Below are positions 32,539 through 40,541 of a DNA stretch of 55,795 nt, one piece after another. This stretch comes from an uncultured Ignavibacteria bacterium (GTDB lineage: Bacteria; Bacteroidota; Ignavibacteria; Kapaibacteriales; UBA2268): contig CAIOZA010000093.1 of assembly GCA_903862655.1 (NCBI GenBank), positions 1 to 55,795 of the forward strand, read 5' to 3'. Position 1 is the stretch's first letter. Every line of letters starts with the position of its first letter. The position numbers and the translations under genes are program-made. The notes beneath the pieces are model-generated. The model was not told the origin of the DNA, ran no database searches, and saw only the letters and a list, made by a program, of their open reading frames with translations.

Positions 32539-34185
32539 CTATTTCGGCAAGCTAAAATAAAATGTACTTCCTTTTCCTTCTTGGCTTTCTGCCCAGATCT
32601 TTCCACCATGCTTCTCAACAAATTCCTTGCACAATAAAAGACCTAATCCAGTGCTGGGTTCTTTTTCTGTGCCGGGACGTGTAACATTTTCGTCAATTTT
32701 GAATAGTTTTTCTAATGTATCAGTATTCATGCCAATGCCATTGTCTTTGACGAAGATGCAAACATCGGATGATTTCTTCACTTTGCCTATTTCTATTTTC
32801 CCTCCCCTGGGAGTGAATTTAATAGCATTGGTGATTAAATTTCTAAGAACGGTATCTATCATCTTTTTATCTATTTTAGCCTTGTAAGATGATGATATTT
32901 TTAAAACAATTTCAATGTCTTTTTGTTGAGCAGTGTCATACTCTAATTCGTTATTCTGCTTTATGACGTCATACATATCACAAACTACAGGATTGAATTC
33001 AGTTAGGTTACGTTGTATTCTTGCCCATTCGAGCAAATTCTCGAGCAGTGTATATAAATTTCCGGCAGAAATCTGCATTTTTTTGCTGATTTCCTGAAGC
33101 TCTTTCAAAGTGAAATCGCTGGTTTCATCAGCCATAATTTTTGTTAAACCAATGAACCCATTGAACGGCGAACGCAAGTCATGTGAAATTATTGAAAAGA
33201 ATTTGTCTTTGGAAGCATTGAGTTCTGTGAGTTCTGTATTCATTTTTTGGATTTCAGCTTCGCCCCTCTTTCGTTCAATGATGTGTCCCAATCGGTCAGC
33301 AATTGCATCGATGAGTAATCTCTCTTCAGCCAAAAATGGTCCTTCGTCCGATTCAGCCATTTCTTCAAGATAAATAACTTCTATTTTGCCGATGACTTCT
33401 CCATTTACATAAATCTTTGCTGATTGTATCCAACGAGTCTCTAAAAAGTTTTTTGTGACAAATTCGCGATTATCAACAATTATTCTTGCGCAGGTGATCT
33501 CTGGATACTGCCAGCTTGAATTTAAAAGGTTTACAATTTCACGATAAAGTTCATCCAGAGTAATACCTTCAATGTCAACAATTTTTGATATATTGTAGAA
33601 AGCCTTCAATTCTTTAAGCCGTTCAAGTAAAGAATTTTCCGTCTTCTTACGAGGTGTGATATCTTCCATTGTTAGCAAACATAATTCATGATTTTGGCTG
33701 ATAATGGCGACAATATTTACGAAAATAGGTGGATTTCCTTCAGTTTCCAGAACAACTTCACAGGTTTCTTGTGATTTGTTTTCGAATACTCTGTCAATAA
33801 AGAGATTGAATATAGGCTTTGTAGCATCGGACACAAAAAAGCCAAACCTACTCATGAACAAATTAGAACGGTTTTTACCAAGCATCTGCTCAGCCGCAAT
33901 ATTAAGTTCCATAATTTCTGCTTGTTTTGAAAGTGTAAGATAGCCGAAAGGAGCTAAATTATAGAGATCGGTATATTTCTTTGAAGCACGATCAGCTCGT
34001 TCATAAGCAAGCATGAGTTCTTCATTTTGCATTTCTAGCTCAATCTTATGAACCTCAAGCTCGTGCATAAGAGGCAATGAATCGGTAACTGCAGGAATGG
34101 TTGCTGATATAGAAGACTGATTTTCTAAGTATTCAATAGCTTTTTGCCGAAGTTTTCGAGCGTCTGATTTGCTAATTTTTTGCAT
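32539..34185 (-). CDS. PAS/GAF hybrid sensor histidine kinase
   Basis: A 548-residue soluble sensor kinase. The N-terminal 70 residues are helical (ATIPAVTDSLPLMHELEVHK). A PAS domain follows (YTDLYNLAPFGYLTLSKQAE, IMELNIAAEQMLG). A GAF-like segment spans roughly residues 190-310. HisKA holds the phospho-acceptor His in FFSIISHDLRSPFNGFIGL; HATPase boxes are NLITNAIKFTPRGG, DNGIGM and GTGLGLLL (written STGLGLLL here). There is no transmembrane helix and no receiver domain. The C-terminal 200 residues are almost identical to those of the next gene upstream. The cognate regulator is not in the window. Confidence 0.88.
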   Translation of the reverse strand: MQKISKSDARKLRQKAIEYLENQSSISATIPAVTDSLPLMHELEVHKIELEMQNEELMLAYERADRASKKYTDLYNLAPFGYLTLSKQAEIMELNIAAEQMLGKNRSNLFMSRFGFFVSDATKPIFNLFIDRVFENKSQETCEVVLETEGNPPIFVNIVAIISQNHELCLLTMEDITPRKKTENSLLERLKELKAFYNISKIVDIEGITLDELYREIVNLLNSSWQYPEITCARIIVDNREFVTKNFLETRWIQSAKIYVNGEVIGKIEVIYLEEMAESDEGPFLAEERLLIDAIADRLGHIIERKRGEAEIQKMNTELTELNASKDKFFSIISHDLRSPFNGFIGLTKIMADETSDFTLKELQEISKKMQISAGNLYTLLENLLEWARIQRNLTEFNPVVCDMYDVIKQNNELEYDTAQQKDIEIVLKISSSYKAKIDKKMIDTVLRNLITNAIKFTPRGGKIEIGKVKKSSDVCIFVKDNGIGMNTDTLEKLFKIDENVTRPGTEKEPSTGLGLLLCKEFVEKHGGKIWAESQEGKGSTFYFSLPK

Positions 34186-34339
34186 AATGCGATTTTAATT
34201 CTAATCACGATGGTTTTAAAGAAAAATCGATAAGAAGATTCAAAGCAAAATAAATTTTCAAATAATTTATTAATTCTTTTATCGGATTATCGGAAATTAA
34301 TATAACAACTTGAGATATATTTTTTGAGCAATAAATGGA

Positions 34340-36370
34340 CTAAACATTTTCCGGCAAGCTAAAATAAAACGTGCTGCCCTTTCCTTCTACGCTTTCTGCC
34401 CAGATCTTTCCACCATGCTTCTCAACAAATTCCTTGCACAACAAAAGTCCCAATCCTGTGCTGAGTTCTTTTTCTGTGCCAGGACGTGTAACATTTTCGT
34501 CAATTTTGAATAGTTTTTCTAATGTATCAGCATTCATGCCGATGCCATTGTCTTTGATGTAAACGCAGGTAGCAGGATGGGTTCCACTTCCAAGCTGAAC
34601 TCCATCTGTTAAAGTTCCAATATCGATTGTTCCCCCGCGCCGGGTAAATTTAATCGCATTTGTAATCAAATTTCTTAGCACAGTATCAATCATAGGTATA
34701 TCAATATATATTTTGAAGGAACTGGTAATATTAAAATTAATTTTTATGTTTTTCTGTTGTGCAAACTCTTTTTCAATCTCAATATTTTGTTTAATAATGT
34801 CATCGAGTTGGCAAACCTGTGGTTTGAACTCGGTTAGATTTCTTTGAATCTTAGACCATTCCAGCAAATTCTCAAGTAATTTATACAAATTATTAGCAGA
34901 ATTCTGCATTTTTTGGCTGATTTCTTTCAATTCTTTTAAAGTAAAATCATACGTTTCTTCAGCCATTAATTTAGTCAAACCGAGAAATCCATTGAACGGT
35001 GAACGCAAGTCATGGGCGATAATAGAAAAGAATTTATCCTTGGAAGCATTGAGCTCAGCGAGTTCCAAATTTCTCTGTTTAATTTCGTCTTCTGCCTGCT
35101 TGCGTTCGGTTATATCCTGAACATTTGCCAGCCAACCTACAGTTTGATCACCTTCAATTAAGGGTGAAATGTTTACTTGCACAGGAAATCGAACATTATC
35201 CTTATTCACAAATACTAATTCAAACCCTCCCATTGGGGCCATATTATTAATTGTCAACTGGAATGCGTTACTAATGTCTTCTAAACTTTCCGGGGGCCAA
35301 TACACATAGGGTGCTGTTTTCCATAAAAGTTCATCTTCCGACCAACCTACCATTCTACAGAAAGCAGGATTAACGTAGATTTGTTGCCCTTCTTTATTGA
35401 CAACCGCGATTCCACTGCTTAATGATAATTCAATAGACTTACGAAAAGCATATTCTGATGTTAGTTTTTCTTCTGCCTTTTTTCGTTCCGATATATCCTG
35501 AAAGAATCCAACTACTCTTCGGTTTTGTAGGTCAGCTTCTCCTATTACATGTACTGCTTTAATATTTCCTTTAGCAGAAATTATATCTAGTTCCAGATCA
35601 AATGCTTCACCATGCTCGATTGCATGTTTTGCAGCATTTTCAATAATTGGTAATGATTCAGGGGTATAGAAATTAATCCCATTTTCCAAATCCGGATTAA
35701 AGGTTGGATCAACTTCATGAATTCTATAAACTTCATCTGTCCAGATCTGCTTTCCGGTGTCTATGTTCAATTCCCAACCGCCTACCTTGCCAATTTTTTC
35801 TGTCTCTTCCCTCAAATGGATACTTTCATTAATCTTTTCTTCAGCCAGTTTTAGTTCAGCAACTTTTAGCTCCAATTCAGATGTTCTTTGATTGACAAGA
35901 TCCTCCAAGTGGTCTTTGTAATGATTTAATTCTTCGTTGCGCCAATGATTTTCAAGGTTTAGTGCTATAGTGTTGATAAAATTACTGGTTGCCGGTCTGT
36001 ATTTTTCAAATTCATTAATGTCGATCGATAGAGCAATAAATCCAAATTGTCGTGCAGTCGTTTGAAGTATGAATACTACAAAGTTATCATGAGTATGTAG
36101 CTTTTTGGTGACATGATTTTTTTCGTAAGGAATATCTTTCATCGTTTTCATCAATTCATCAGCGAAATCCGAATTGTCGCCAATTATCTGTGATACATTG
36201 CGAAGACAGGCTGAGCAAGTGTTTACACCCGGCAGGCTTTTAAGAACCTGAACGAGAAATTCTGCAATTTTAAGGGAATTGGGGAAAATATGGATAATAC
36301 TCTGCGCAGCAAGAAGCTGGTTTAGAATTCTTACTTCATTTTTATAATCTATTGTTGATACTTCATCCAA
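34340..36370 (-). CDS. Multi-PAS sensor histidine kinase
   Basis: A 676-residue soluble kinase. The first 155 residues form a GAF-like sensor with a CxxC (NTCSACLRNV), then a coiled coil, then two PAS domains (VGGWELNIDTGKQIWTDEVY; SSGIAVVNKEGQQIYVNPAF). HisKA has FFSIIAHDLRSPFNGFLGL; HATPase boxes are NLITNAIKFTRRGG, DNGIGM and STGLGLLL. The apparent start is TTG at 36370; no ATG is in frame nearby and no clear Shine-Dalgarno is seen, so the true start is uncertain. It lies 32 bp after the MEDS-domain gene, with which it is probably cotranscribed. Confidence 0.87.
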   Translation of the reverse strand: MDEVSTIDYKNEVRILNQLLAAQSIIHIFPNSLKIAEFLVQVLKSLPGVNTCSACLRNVSQIIGDNSDFADELMKTMKDIPYEKNHVTKKLHTHDNFVVFILQTTARQFGFIALSIDINEFEKYRPATSNFINTIALNLENHWRNEELNHYKDHLEDLVNQRTSELELKVAELKLAEEKINESIHLREETEKIGKVGGWELNIDTGKQIWTDEVYRIHEVDPTFNPDLENGINFYTPESLPIIENAAKHAIEHGEAFDLELDIISAKGNIKAVHVIGEADLQNRRVVGFFQDISERKKAEEKLTSEYAFRKSIELSLSSGIAVVNKEGQQIYVNPAFCRMVGWSEDELLWKTAPYVYWPPESLEDISNAFQLTINNMAPMGGFELVFVNKDNVRFPVQVNISPLIEGDQTVGWLANVQDITERKQAEDEIKQRNLELAELNASKDKFFSIIAHDLRSPFNGFLGLTKLMAEETYDFTLKELKEISQKMQNSANNLYKLLENLLEWSKIQRNLTEFKPQVCQLDDIIKQNIEIEKEFAQQKNIKINFNITSSFKIYIDIPMIDTVLRNLITNAIKFTRRGGTIDIGTLTDGVQLGSGTHPATCVYIKDNGIGMNADTLEKLFKIDENVTRPGTEKELSTGLGLLLCKEFVEKHGGKIWAESVEGKGSTFYFSLPENV

Positions 36371-36402
36371 AATAATTCTTTCATAAAAAAGGACTAACGA
36401 TG

Positions 36403-37014
36403 TTAGTTTAAATACTCCTGAGGACTTAAGTAATAAGGATTTCTAACTATTTGTCCCTTTACTATCATATAGGGATGAACCTTTAGGCATTCAAGAATAG
36501 TGAACCCATCGAATTTGTTCGCGTCATACTGACATATCGCAGTAACAGGATATTGCTCAAGAATGGAATTTATTTTTGATTCATATTCCATTAATCGTTC
36601 TGAACCAGGTATACCCCGAAGTGCCCATGCCATCTCCCCGCTAACTCTGGCTGCTGAGTAATTCTCTTCTTTAGCGGAAATATAGTAATTCTTCAACGTA
36701 TTAAGCATTTGATCTGGAACAAATTTACCATCGGGACAATAAGTTTCTAGCGTGGTCAAAACCTTGAAATTATTACATTCCTTTTCGGCTAATAAATTGA
36801 TGCCAGCGTCAATTAACCACTGGATAAAATTTTCAGGAGACATTTCATCGGCAAAGTAGCCTACTTTATCTCCATTGGCGATTCCGGCTCCGATGAATTT
36901 TGAAATAACTTCTATTCGTTCTTCTTCGTTGCTATAGATTAAACACATGTGGGTTCCAGCAGGAAATTGTTCGGTTGTGAATCCCATGTCCATAATAGAA
37001 TGATTAGAGCACAT
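36403..37014 (-). CDS. MEDS-domain (DcmR-like sensory) protein
   Basis: A 203-residue protein of the MEDS type: HMCLIYSNEEERIEVISKFI, GDKVGYFADE, SAARVSGEMAWALRG, ITAICQYD-like (PVTAICQYDANKFDG) and a C-terminal HPYMIV. Such domains resemble inactive RecA/KaiC-type folds and serve as sensors, often joined to or next to histidine kinases. GGAGG (37019-37023) lies 4-5 nt before the ATG at 37014; an ATG at 37026 overlaps that site and is rejected. It heads a likely operon with the multi-PAS kinase and may modulate its activity (inference). Confidence 0.78.
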   Translation of the reverse strand: MCSNHSIMDMGFTTEQFPAGTHMCLIYSNEEERIEVISKFIGAGIANGDKVGYFADEMSPENFIQWLIDAGINLLAEKECNNFKVLTTLETYCPDGKFVPDQMLNTLKNYYISAKEENYSAARVSGEMAWALRGIPGSERLMEYESKINSILEQYPVTAICQYDANKFDGFTILECLKVHPYMIVKGQIVRNPYYLSPQEYLN

Positions 37015-37516
37015 ATCAACCTCCATAAAATTTGCAATAAGCCAAAATAATGCATTATTAGCTAGTATAATTTGTATTCGGCAGAAAATGTGAATACTTT
37101 AATATAAACAAGAGGCAAAATGGAAATAATTAGTAATAACTGTGCAACTTGATTCAGATCCGTTGAGAAAAATCGAAATTATATTTAATTATTTATATAC
37201 TTTGTTTTATTATATAACACCTAGAAGATGGGTTTATTTTACTTGAAAATTAGAATAATCAGATACAATTAATGCACAAGAAGCCAATGTAAAATTTCAA
37301 AAATTGAAAAGATTAAGAAAGTTCGAACTAGCTGATATTAAATCTTTTCGCTCAAACACTATCCACTTCAGATAGCCAAACTGTCACATCCGACATTGGA
37401 GGACGATGAATTCCTGAACTATTCCTATAAAGTAGATTAAATAACTTGTTTAGAAATTTTGAATTGTGTAATTTAAAGGTTTAAATGCGGTTAAAGTTTA
37501 ATATCTCAGGAAAACA
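37015..37516. other. Divergent intergenic region
   Basis: About 500 bp of AT-rich DNA between the MEDS gene and the ricT-like gene. No RNA or real gene is recognised. A strong GGAGG (37398-37402) stands before an ATG that opens only a three-codon frame (37406-37417). Confidence 0.4.
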
Positions 37517-38689
37517 ATGGGTTCGCCAAGTGAAACAAACGAGATGATGAATGAAAATATTAGTAATATAGAAGCCCTTGCAAATATAGATCCATCGGTA
37601 GCTCATGAAAACGATAAGCAAACAGATGCTGGCTTTTTAAATAATAAGAATAAGAATCATCCCAAAGAACATAAAATAATATTGACTTCTCAGAAGGTAA
37701 TTCTGAATGAACAAGTAAAAGAAAGTTATTCGGTAGCTGACGCAAAGTATAAAGAAGATTGCCATTGTGTTGCATCAGATTACGCTGAAGTGCTGATGAA
37801 TGATTTGCACAAGAGACTCTTCAAAAATTCTCACAAAATTAATTTCAGGCTTTTCCAATATGTTATCGTACAGACAGAAAGTGGTATTGATTCCGGAACT
37901 ATTATTGCCTGCGGTAACGATGCAACGGAAAAATTGCACTGTTGCTACAAGAATGAAGAACCTGACAATGTAATCGTTCGAGCTGCTAATGCTGAGGATT
38001 TAGAAAAAATTAACAAGAATAAGCTGGATCAGGAATCAATCATCAATAGAACCAAAGCTTTAGTTAATCAGCACAATCTAGAGATGAAAGTAACCGATGC
38101 TGATTGGCAATATGACAGACAAAAGCTTACTGTATTTTTCACAGCACCGCAAAGAATCGATTTTAGAGAACTTGTTAAGGATTTAGCCAGAACATTCAAG
38201 ACCAGAATTGAATTACGACAGATTTCTACACGGGAAGAAGCCCGGAGGATCGGTGGAATGGGACCATGTGGCTTGAATCTATGCTGCTCGTCATTCGTTA
38301 ACGAATTCTGCCATGTTACTCTTGATCATGCCAGGCATCAGCATCTATCCAATAATGTTGCTAAGCTTAGCGGTTACTGCGGACGACTAAAATGCTGCCT
38401 TCTTTATGAGCATGATATTTACATAGAAGTTTATGATAAATTCCCGATGCTAAATTCCAGAATTCAGACTGATGATGGATTGGCTATATTGAACAAGATT
38501 GATGTATTCAAAGAAATCGGTGTTCTATATTATCCCGACAGCGGTTTATACCGTCATCTCGCATGCGACGATCTGAAAATGCTTGTAGAAACCGGAAGAG
38601 TAACAGCTCCGCCAGAGGAAGAATTAAAAGCAAAAGAAAGAGAACTCTACGACAACGAAGAATTGAAAATACTCGAAGCTGAATTTTAG
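37517..38689 (+). CDS. ricT: PSP1-domain protein, RicT (YaaT) family
   Basis: A 390-residue protein with a disordered first 80 residues and a PSP1 domain. Characteristic parts: LFQYVIVQTESGIDSGTIIA, ITDADWQYDRQKLTVFFTA-like (VTDADWQYDRQKLTVFFTAP), RIDFRELVKDLARTFKTRIE and REEARRIGGMGPCGLNLCCS. The Cys sets in GPCGLNLCCSSF and GYCGRLKCCLLYE are typical; in Bacillus, RicT with RicA and RicF carries Fe-S clusters and aids RNase Y. Those partners are not in this window. AGGA precedes the ATG. A bidirectional terminator separates it from the flagellin gene on the other strand. Confidence 0.88.
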   Translation: MGSPSETNEMMNENISNIEALANIDPSVAHENDKQTDAGFLNNKNKNHPKEHKIILTSQKVILNEQVKESYSVADAKYKEDCHCVASDYAEVLMNDLHKRLFKNSHKINFRLFQYVIVQTESGIDSGTIIACGNDATEKLHCCYKNEEPDNVIVRAANAEDLEKINKNKLDQESIINRTKALVNQHNLEMKVTDADWQYDRQKLTVFFTAPQRIDFRELVKDLARTFKTRIELRQISTREEARRIGGMGPCGLNLCCSSFVNEFCHVTLDHARHQHLSNNVAKLSGYCGRLKCCLLYEHDIYIEVYDKFPMLNSRIQTDDGLAILNKIDVFKEIGVLYYPDSGLYRHLACDDLKMLVETGRVTAPPEEELKAKERELYDNEELKILEAEF

Positions 38690-38710
38690 AATCATTAGTT
38701 TATTAAAAAT

Positions 38711-38750
38711 AAAGCCGGTAAAAGTTAAGTCTTTACCGGCTTTAAATTTT
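38711..38750. terminator. Bidirectional Rho-independent terminator
   Basis: AAAGCCGGTAAA (38711-38722), 9-nt loop, TTTACCGGCTTT (38732-38743), then AAATTTTT. On the minus strand the stem is followed by ATTTTTAATA. It lies between the convergent ricT and flagellin genes. Confidence 0.88.
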
Positions 38751-38785
38751 TGTAATAAGCATAGTTCCCCCCTATGTATTAGATT

Positions 38786-39724
38786 TTATCCCTTTATTAG
38801 CTGTAAGAAAGCCTGTGGATTTGCGTTTGCCTGCGTCAATGAAATCAATGAAGCTTGCTGTAAGAATTGTGATTTTACAAGTTCAAGCTGTTCAACCGCA
38901 ACGTCAGCATCTTCAATTCTTGAAATAGCAGTATTATAGTTAACTATCTGATTCTTTAACAAATCTTCCTGTGAACCCAATCTCTGAATAATACCACCAA
39001 TGTAAGATGCAACTTTATTGACATTTGTAATAGCATTAGATATCGATGAAATAGTTAAGCTCATCTGTGCCGGATCGAATATTCCAAGATTTGTACTTGT
39101 TACATTATTCAACTGAGTTAAATCAAGACCGGTAATACCTGCAAAGCTACCTGTGGTTAAGGCGTTCATATTGAAGCCCGAAGAATCAACATTATACTCA
39201 GCTGTATTAACTGAAGATAAATCAACTCTCATAGTGATCAGATTATTAGAAGCATTAGATCCAATAACAAAATCAGAAGTAAATGATCCTGTCAACAACT
39301 GTTGACCACCAAACACTGTTGAGTCAACCACAGTTTGAATCTGCTGAACCATTCTGTAGGCAGCCTTAGCAAGCGCGATTCTTTCGTCAGTACCCATAGC
39401 ACCTGAAGCAGCACTTGCCGTAGCATCTTTGATTGTGACCAAAATATTATTAAGATTGTCCAATCCATCCATTGCTATATTAGAAACGTTAGTAGAATCA
39501 CCAACAGTTCTGAGAGCAATTTTTAGAGCACCGTTTCTGGATTGTAGAGCCCTTGACGTAATATACCCGGCCACATCATCACCAGCATTATTAATTCTTT
39601 TTCCGGTTGATAATCGCAACTGCCGTAGCGATATATTTTTGTTAGAAACTTCGAGAGCATTATATGCATTCTCGGCAGGCGTATTAGTTCGAATTCTGGA
39701 GCTACCTCCAACTGCAAATGGCAT
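38786..39724 (-). CDS. fliC: Flagellin
   Basis: A 312-residue flagellin. The N-terminal D0/D1 helices read NTPAENAYNALEVSNKNISL, LRLSTGKRINNAGDDVAGY, and DGLDNLNNILVTIKDATA; the C-terminal half has LGSQEDLLKNQIVNYNTAIS, IEDADVAVEQLELVKSQFLQ and QASLISLTQANANPQAFLQL. The middle (about 135-225) is short, giving a compact filament subunit. It is secreted by the flagellar type III apparatus, so no signal peptide is present. The Shine-Dalgarno GGAGGTGA, 3-4 nt before the ATG, is the strongest in this part of the window. The leader is long and structured (see next entries). No other flagellar gene is nearby. Confidence 0.93.
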   Translation of the reverse strand: MPFAVGGSSRIRTNTPAENAYNALEVSNKNISLRQLRLSTGKRINNAGDDVAGYITSRALQSRNGALKIALRTVGDSTNVSNIAMDGLDNLNNILVTIKDATASAASGAMGTDERIALAKAAYRMVQQIQTVVDSTVFGGQQLLTGSFTSDFVIGSNASNNLITMRVDLSSVNTAEYNVDSSGFNMNALTTGSFAGITGLDLTQLNNVTSTNLGIFDPAQMSLTISSISNAITNVNKVASYIGGIIQRLGSQEDLLKNQIVNYNTAISRIEDADVAVEQLELVKSQFLQQASLISLTQANANPQAFLQLIKG

Positions 39725-39785
39725 AAGTCACCTCCGTGTGATTAAAAAAATTTATTCCTTAAATTTTTGCCGTATTTATATTTTT

Positions 39786-39864
39786 CATCATTACTATTTA
39801 AGTGTAGCAGAAACTTCCTGTTTCGATTTACATCCTGTAAAGTGCCTGCACTTAAATAATGATG
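39786..39864 (-). promoter_or_regulatory. Structured flagellin leader with two GGA-loop hairpins (putative CsrA sites)
   Basis: Read on the minus strand, CATCATTA-TTTAAGTG (39864-39849) pairs with CACTTAAA-TAG-TAATGATG (39804-39786), a 16-bp stem with one 3-nt bulge. Enclosed are two adjacent hairpins: TTTACAGGATGTAAA (39841-39827) and GAAACAGGAAGTTTC (39824-39810). Each puts GGA in a small loop, and the first carries ACAGGATGT, close to the CsrA SELEX consensus. The element ends 61 nt before the flagellin ATG. It would be the first thing transcribed from the promoter just upstream. Confidence 0.68.
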
Positions 39865-39883
39865 TTTCAACAAAACTACTCTT

Positions 39884-39900
39884 TACAAGTTGCGTGCCAA
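39884..39900 (-). promoter_or_regulatory. Sigma-54-like promoter of flagellin
   Basis: TTGGCACGCAACTTGTA on the minus strand. TGGCACG-N4-TTG fits the -24/-12 consensus with correct spacing (GG to the -12 pair, N10), but the -12 pair is GT instead of GC. The start site would be about 39873, 8-9 nt before the structured leader. A Bacteroidota-type promoter was looked for here and not found. Confidence 0.42.
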
Positions 39901-40476
39901 AAAAGTCAAAATATTAAACCAATTTAATTTCCACCTTGTAATTTAAAAATTCAAAATGTAGCAAAATTTATGAAAAATAATTCCTCTTGTAAATCGCATA
40001 AAATCACACTATTAATTTTATTTTGTAAAATTATGCATATCGATTCTATTGTAATTATTTTTTGCTCTATTTTTAAAGCTAGAATTTTAAGGATAAATAG
40101 ATATACATATTCAAAATTGAAATTTTCAAATTTGGTTAAGATTATTCAGCTGTCGATTTTTAGCCATAATTTAAATCTATCCAAGATTAAATGTGTTATT
40201 ATTAATCAAATATGATCGGGAAAACATTTTTCTTCAATTTTTTCTCTATTGTAATTATTTTTCATTGCAAGTAGAAATAACTGTATATCGGCTATAGATC
40301 AAGCCAATCGGCATTATTTGCGTGATTTTGTGGACAACTATTTTCAATTTTCTTAATTTCAAATGCTTGAGAGTGGAATTATTTCTCTACGGATTGGCAG
40401 TAAAATCTTCATTTTCAATATCACAATCAATTAAAAAGAGTGCTCTGGGTTGTTAATTTGGGTTGTTTTACACAAA
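39901..40476. other. Large AT-rich intergenic region
   Basis: About 575 bp with no gene that I can support. The 18-mer TCTATTGTAATTATTTTT occurs twice (near 40045 and 40245). An 81-codon frame at 39970-40215 has a very AT-driven composition (Ile, Lys, Ser, Phe) and looks spurious. Confidence 0.45.
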
Positions 40477-40511
40477 AAACCTGCTTTTGATGTAACTCAG
40501 AAAGCAGGTTT
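40477..40511 (-). terminator. Rho-independent terminator of the dockerin-like gene
   Basis: On the minus strand: AAACCTGCTTT, 13-nt loop, AAAGCAGGTTT running on into TTTTG. It lies 31 bp after the stop codon of the T9SS/dockerin-like gene. Confidence 0.85.
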
Positions 40512-40541
40512 CTTATAATTGGAAGGGGTTATTAATTCAAA

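Noticed and set aside
37398-37417. Strong Shine-Dalgarno before an ATG, upstream of ricT
   Set aside because: The frame stops after three codons; 100 bp separate it from ricT and no leader-peptide or attenuator structure could be recognised.
39970-40215. 81-codon plus-strand frame in the spacer upstream of flagellin
   Set aside because: Composition is driven by AT-rich DNA, no ribosome site, no domain, and no support from neighbours.
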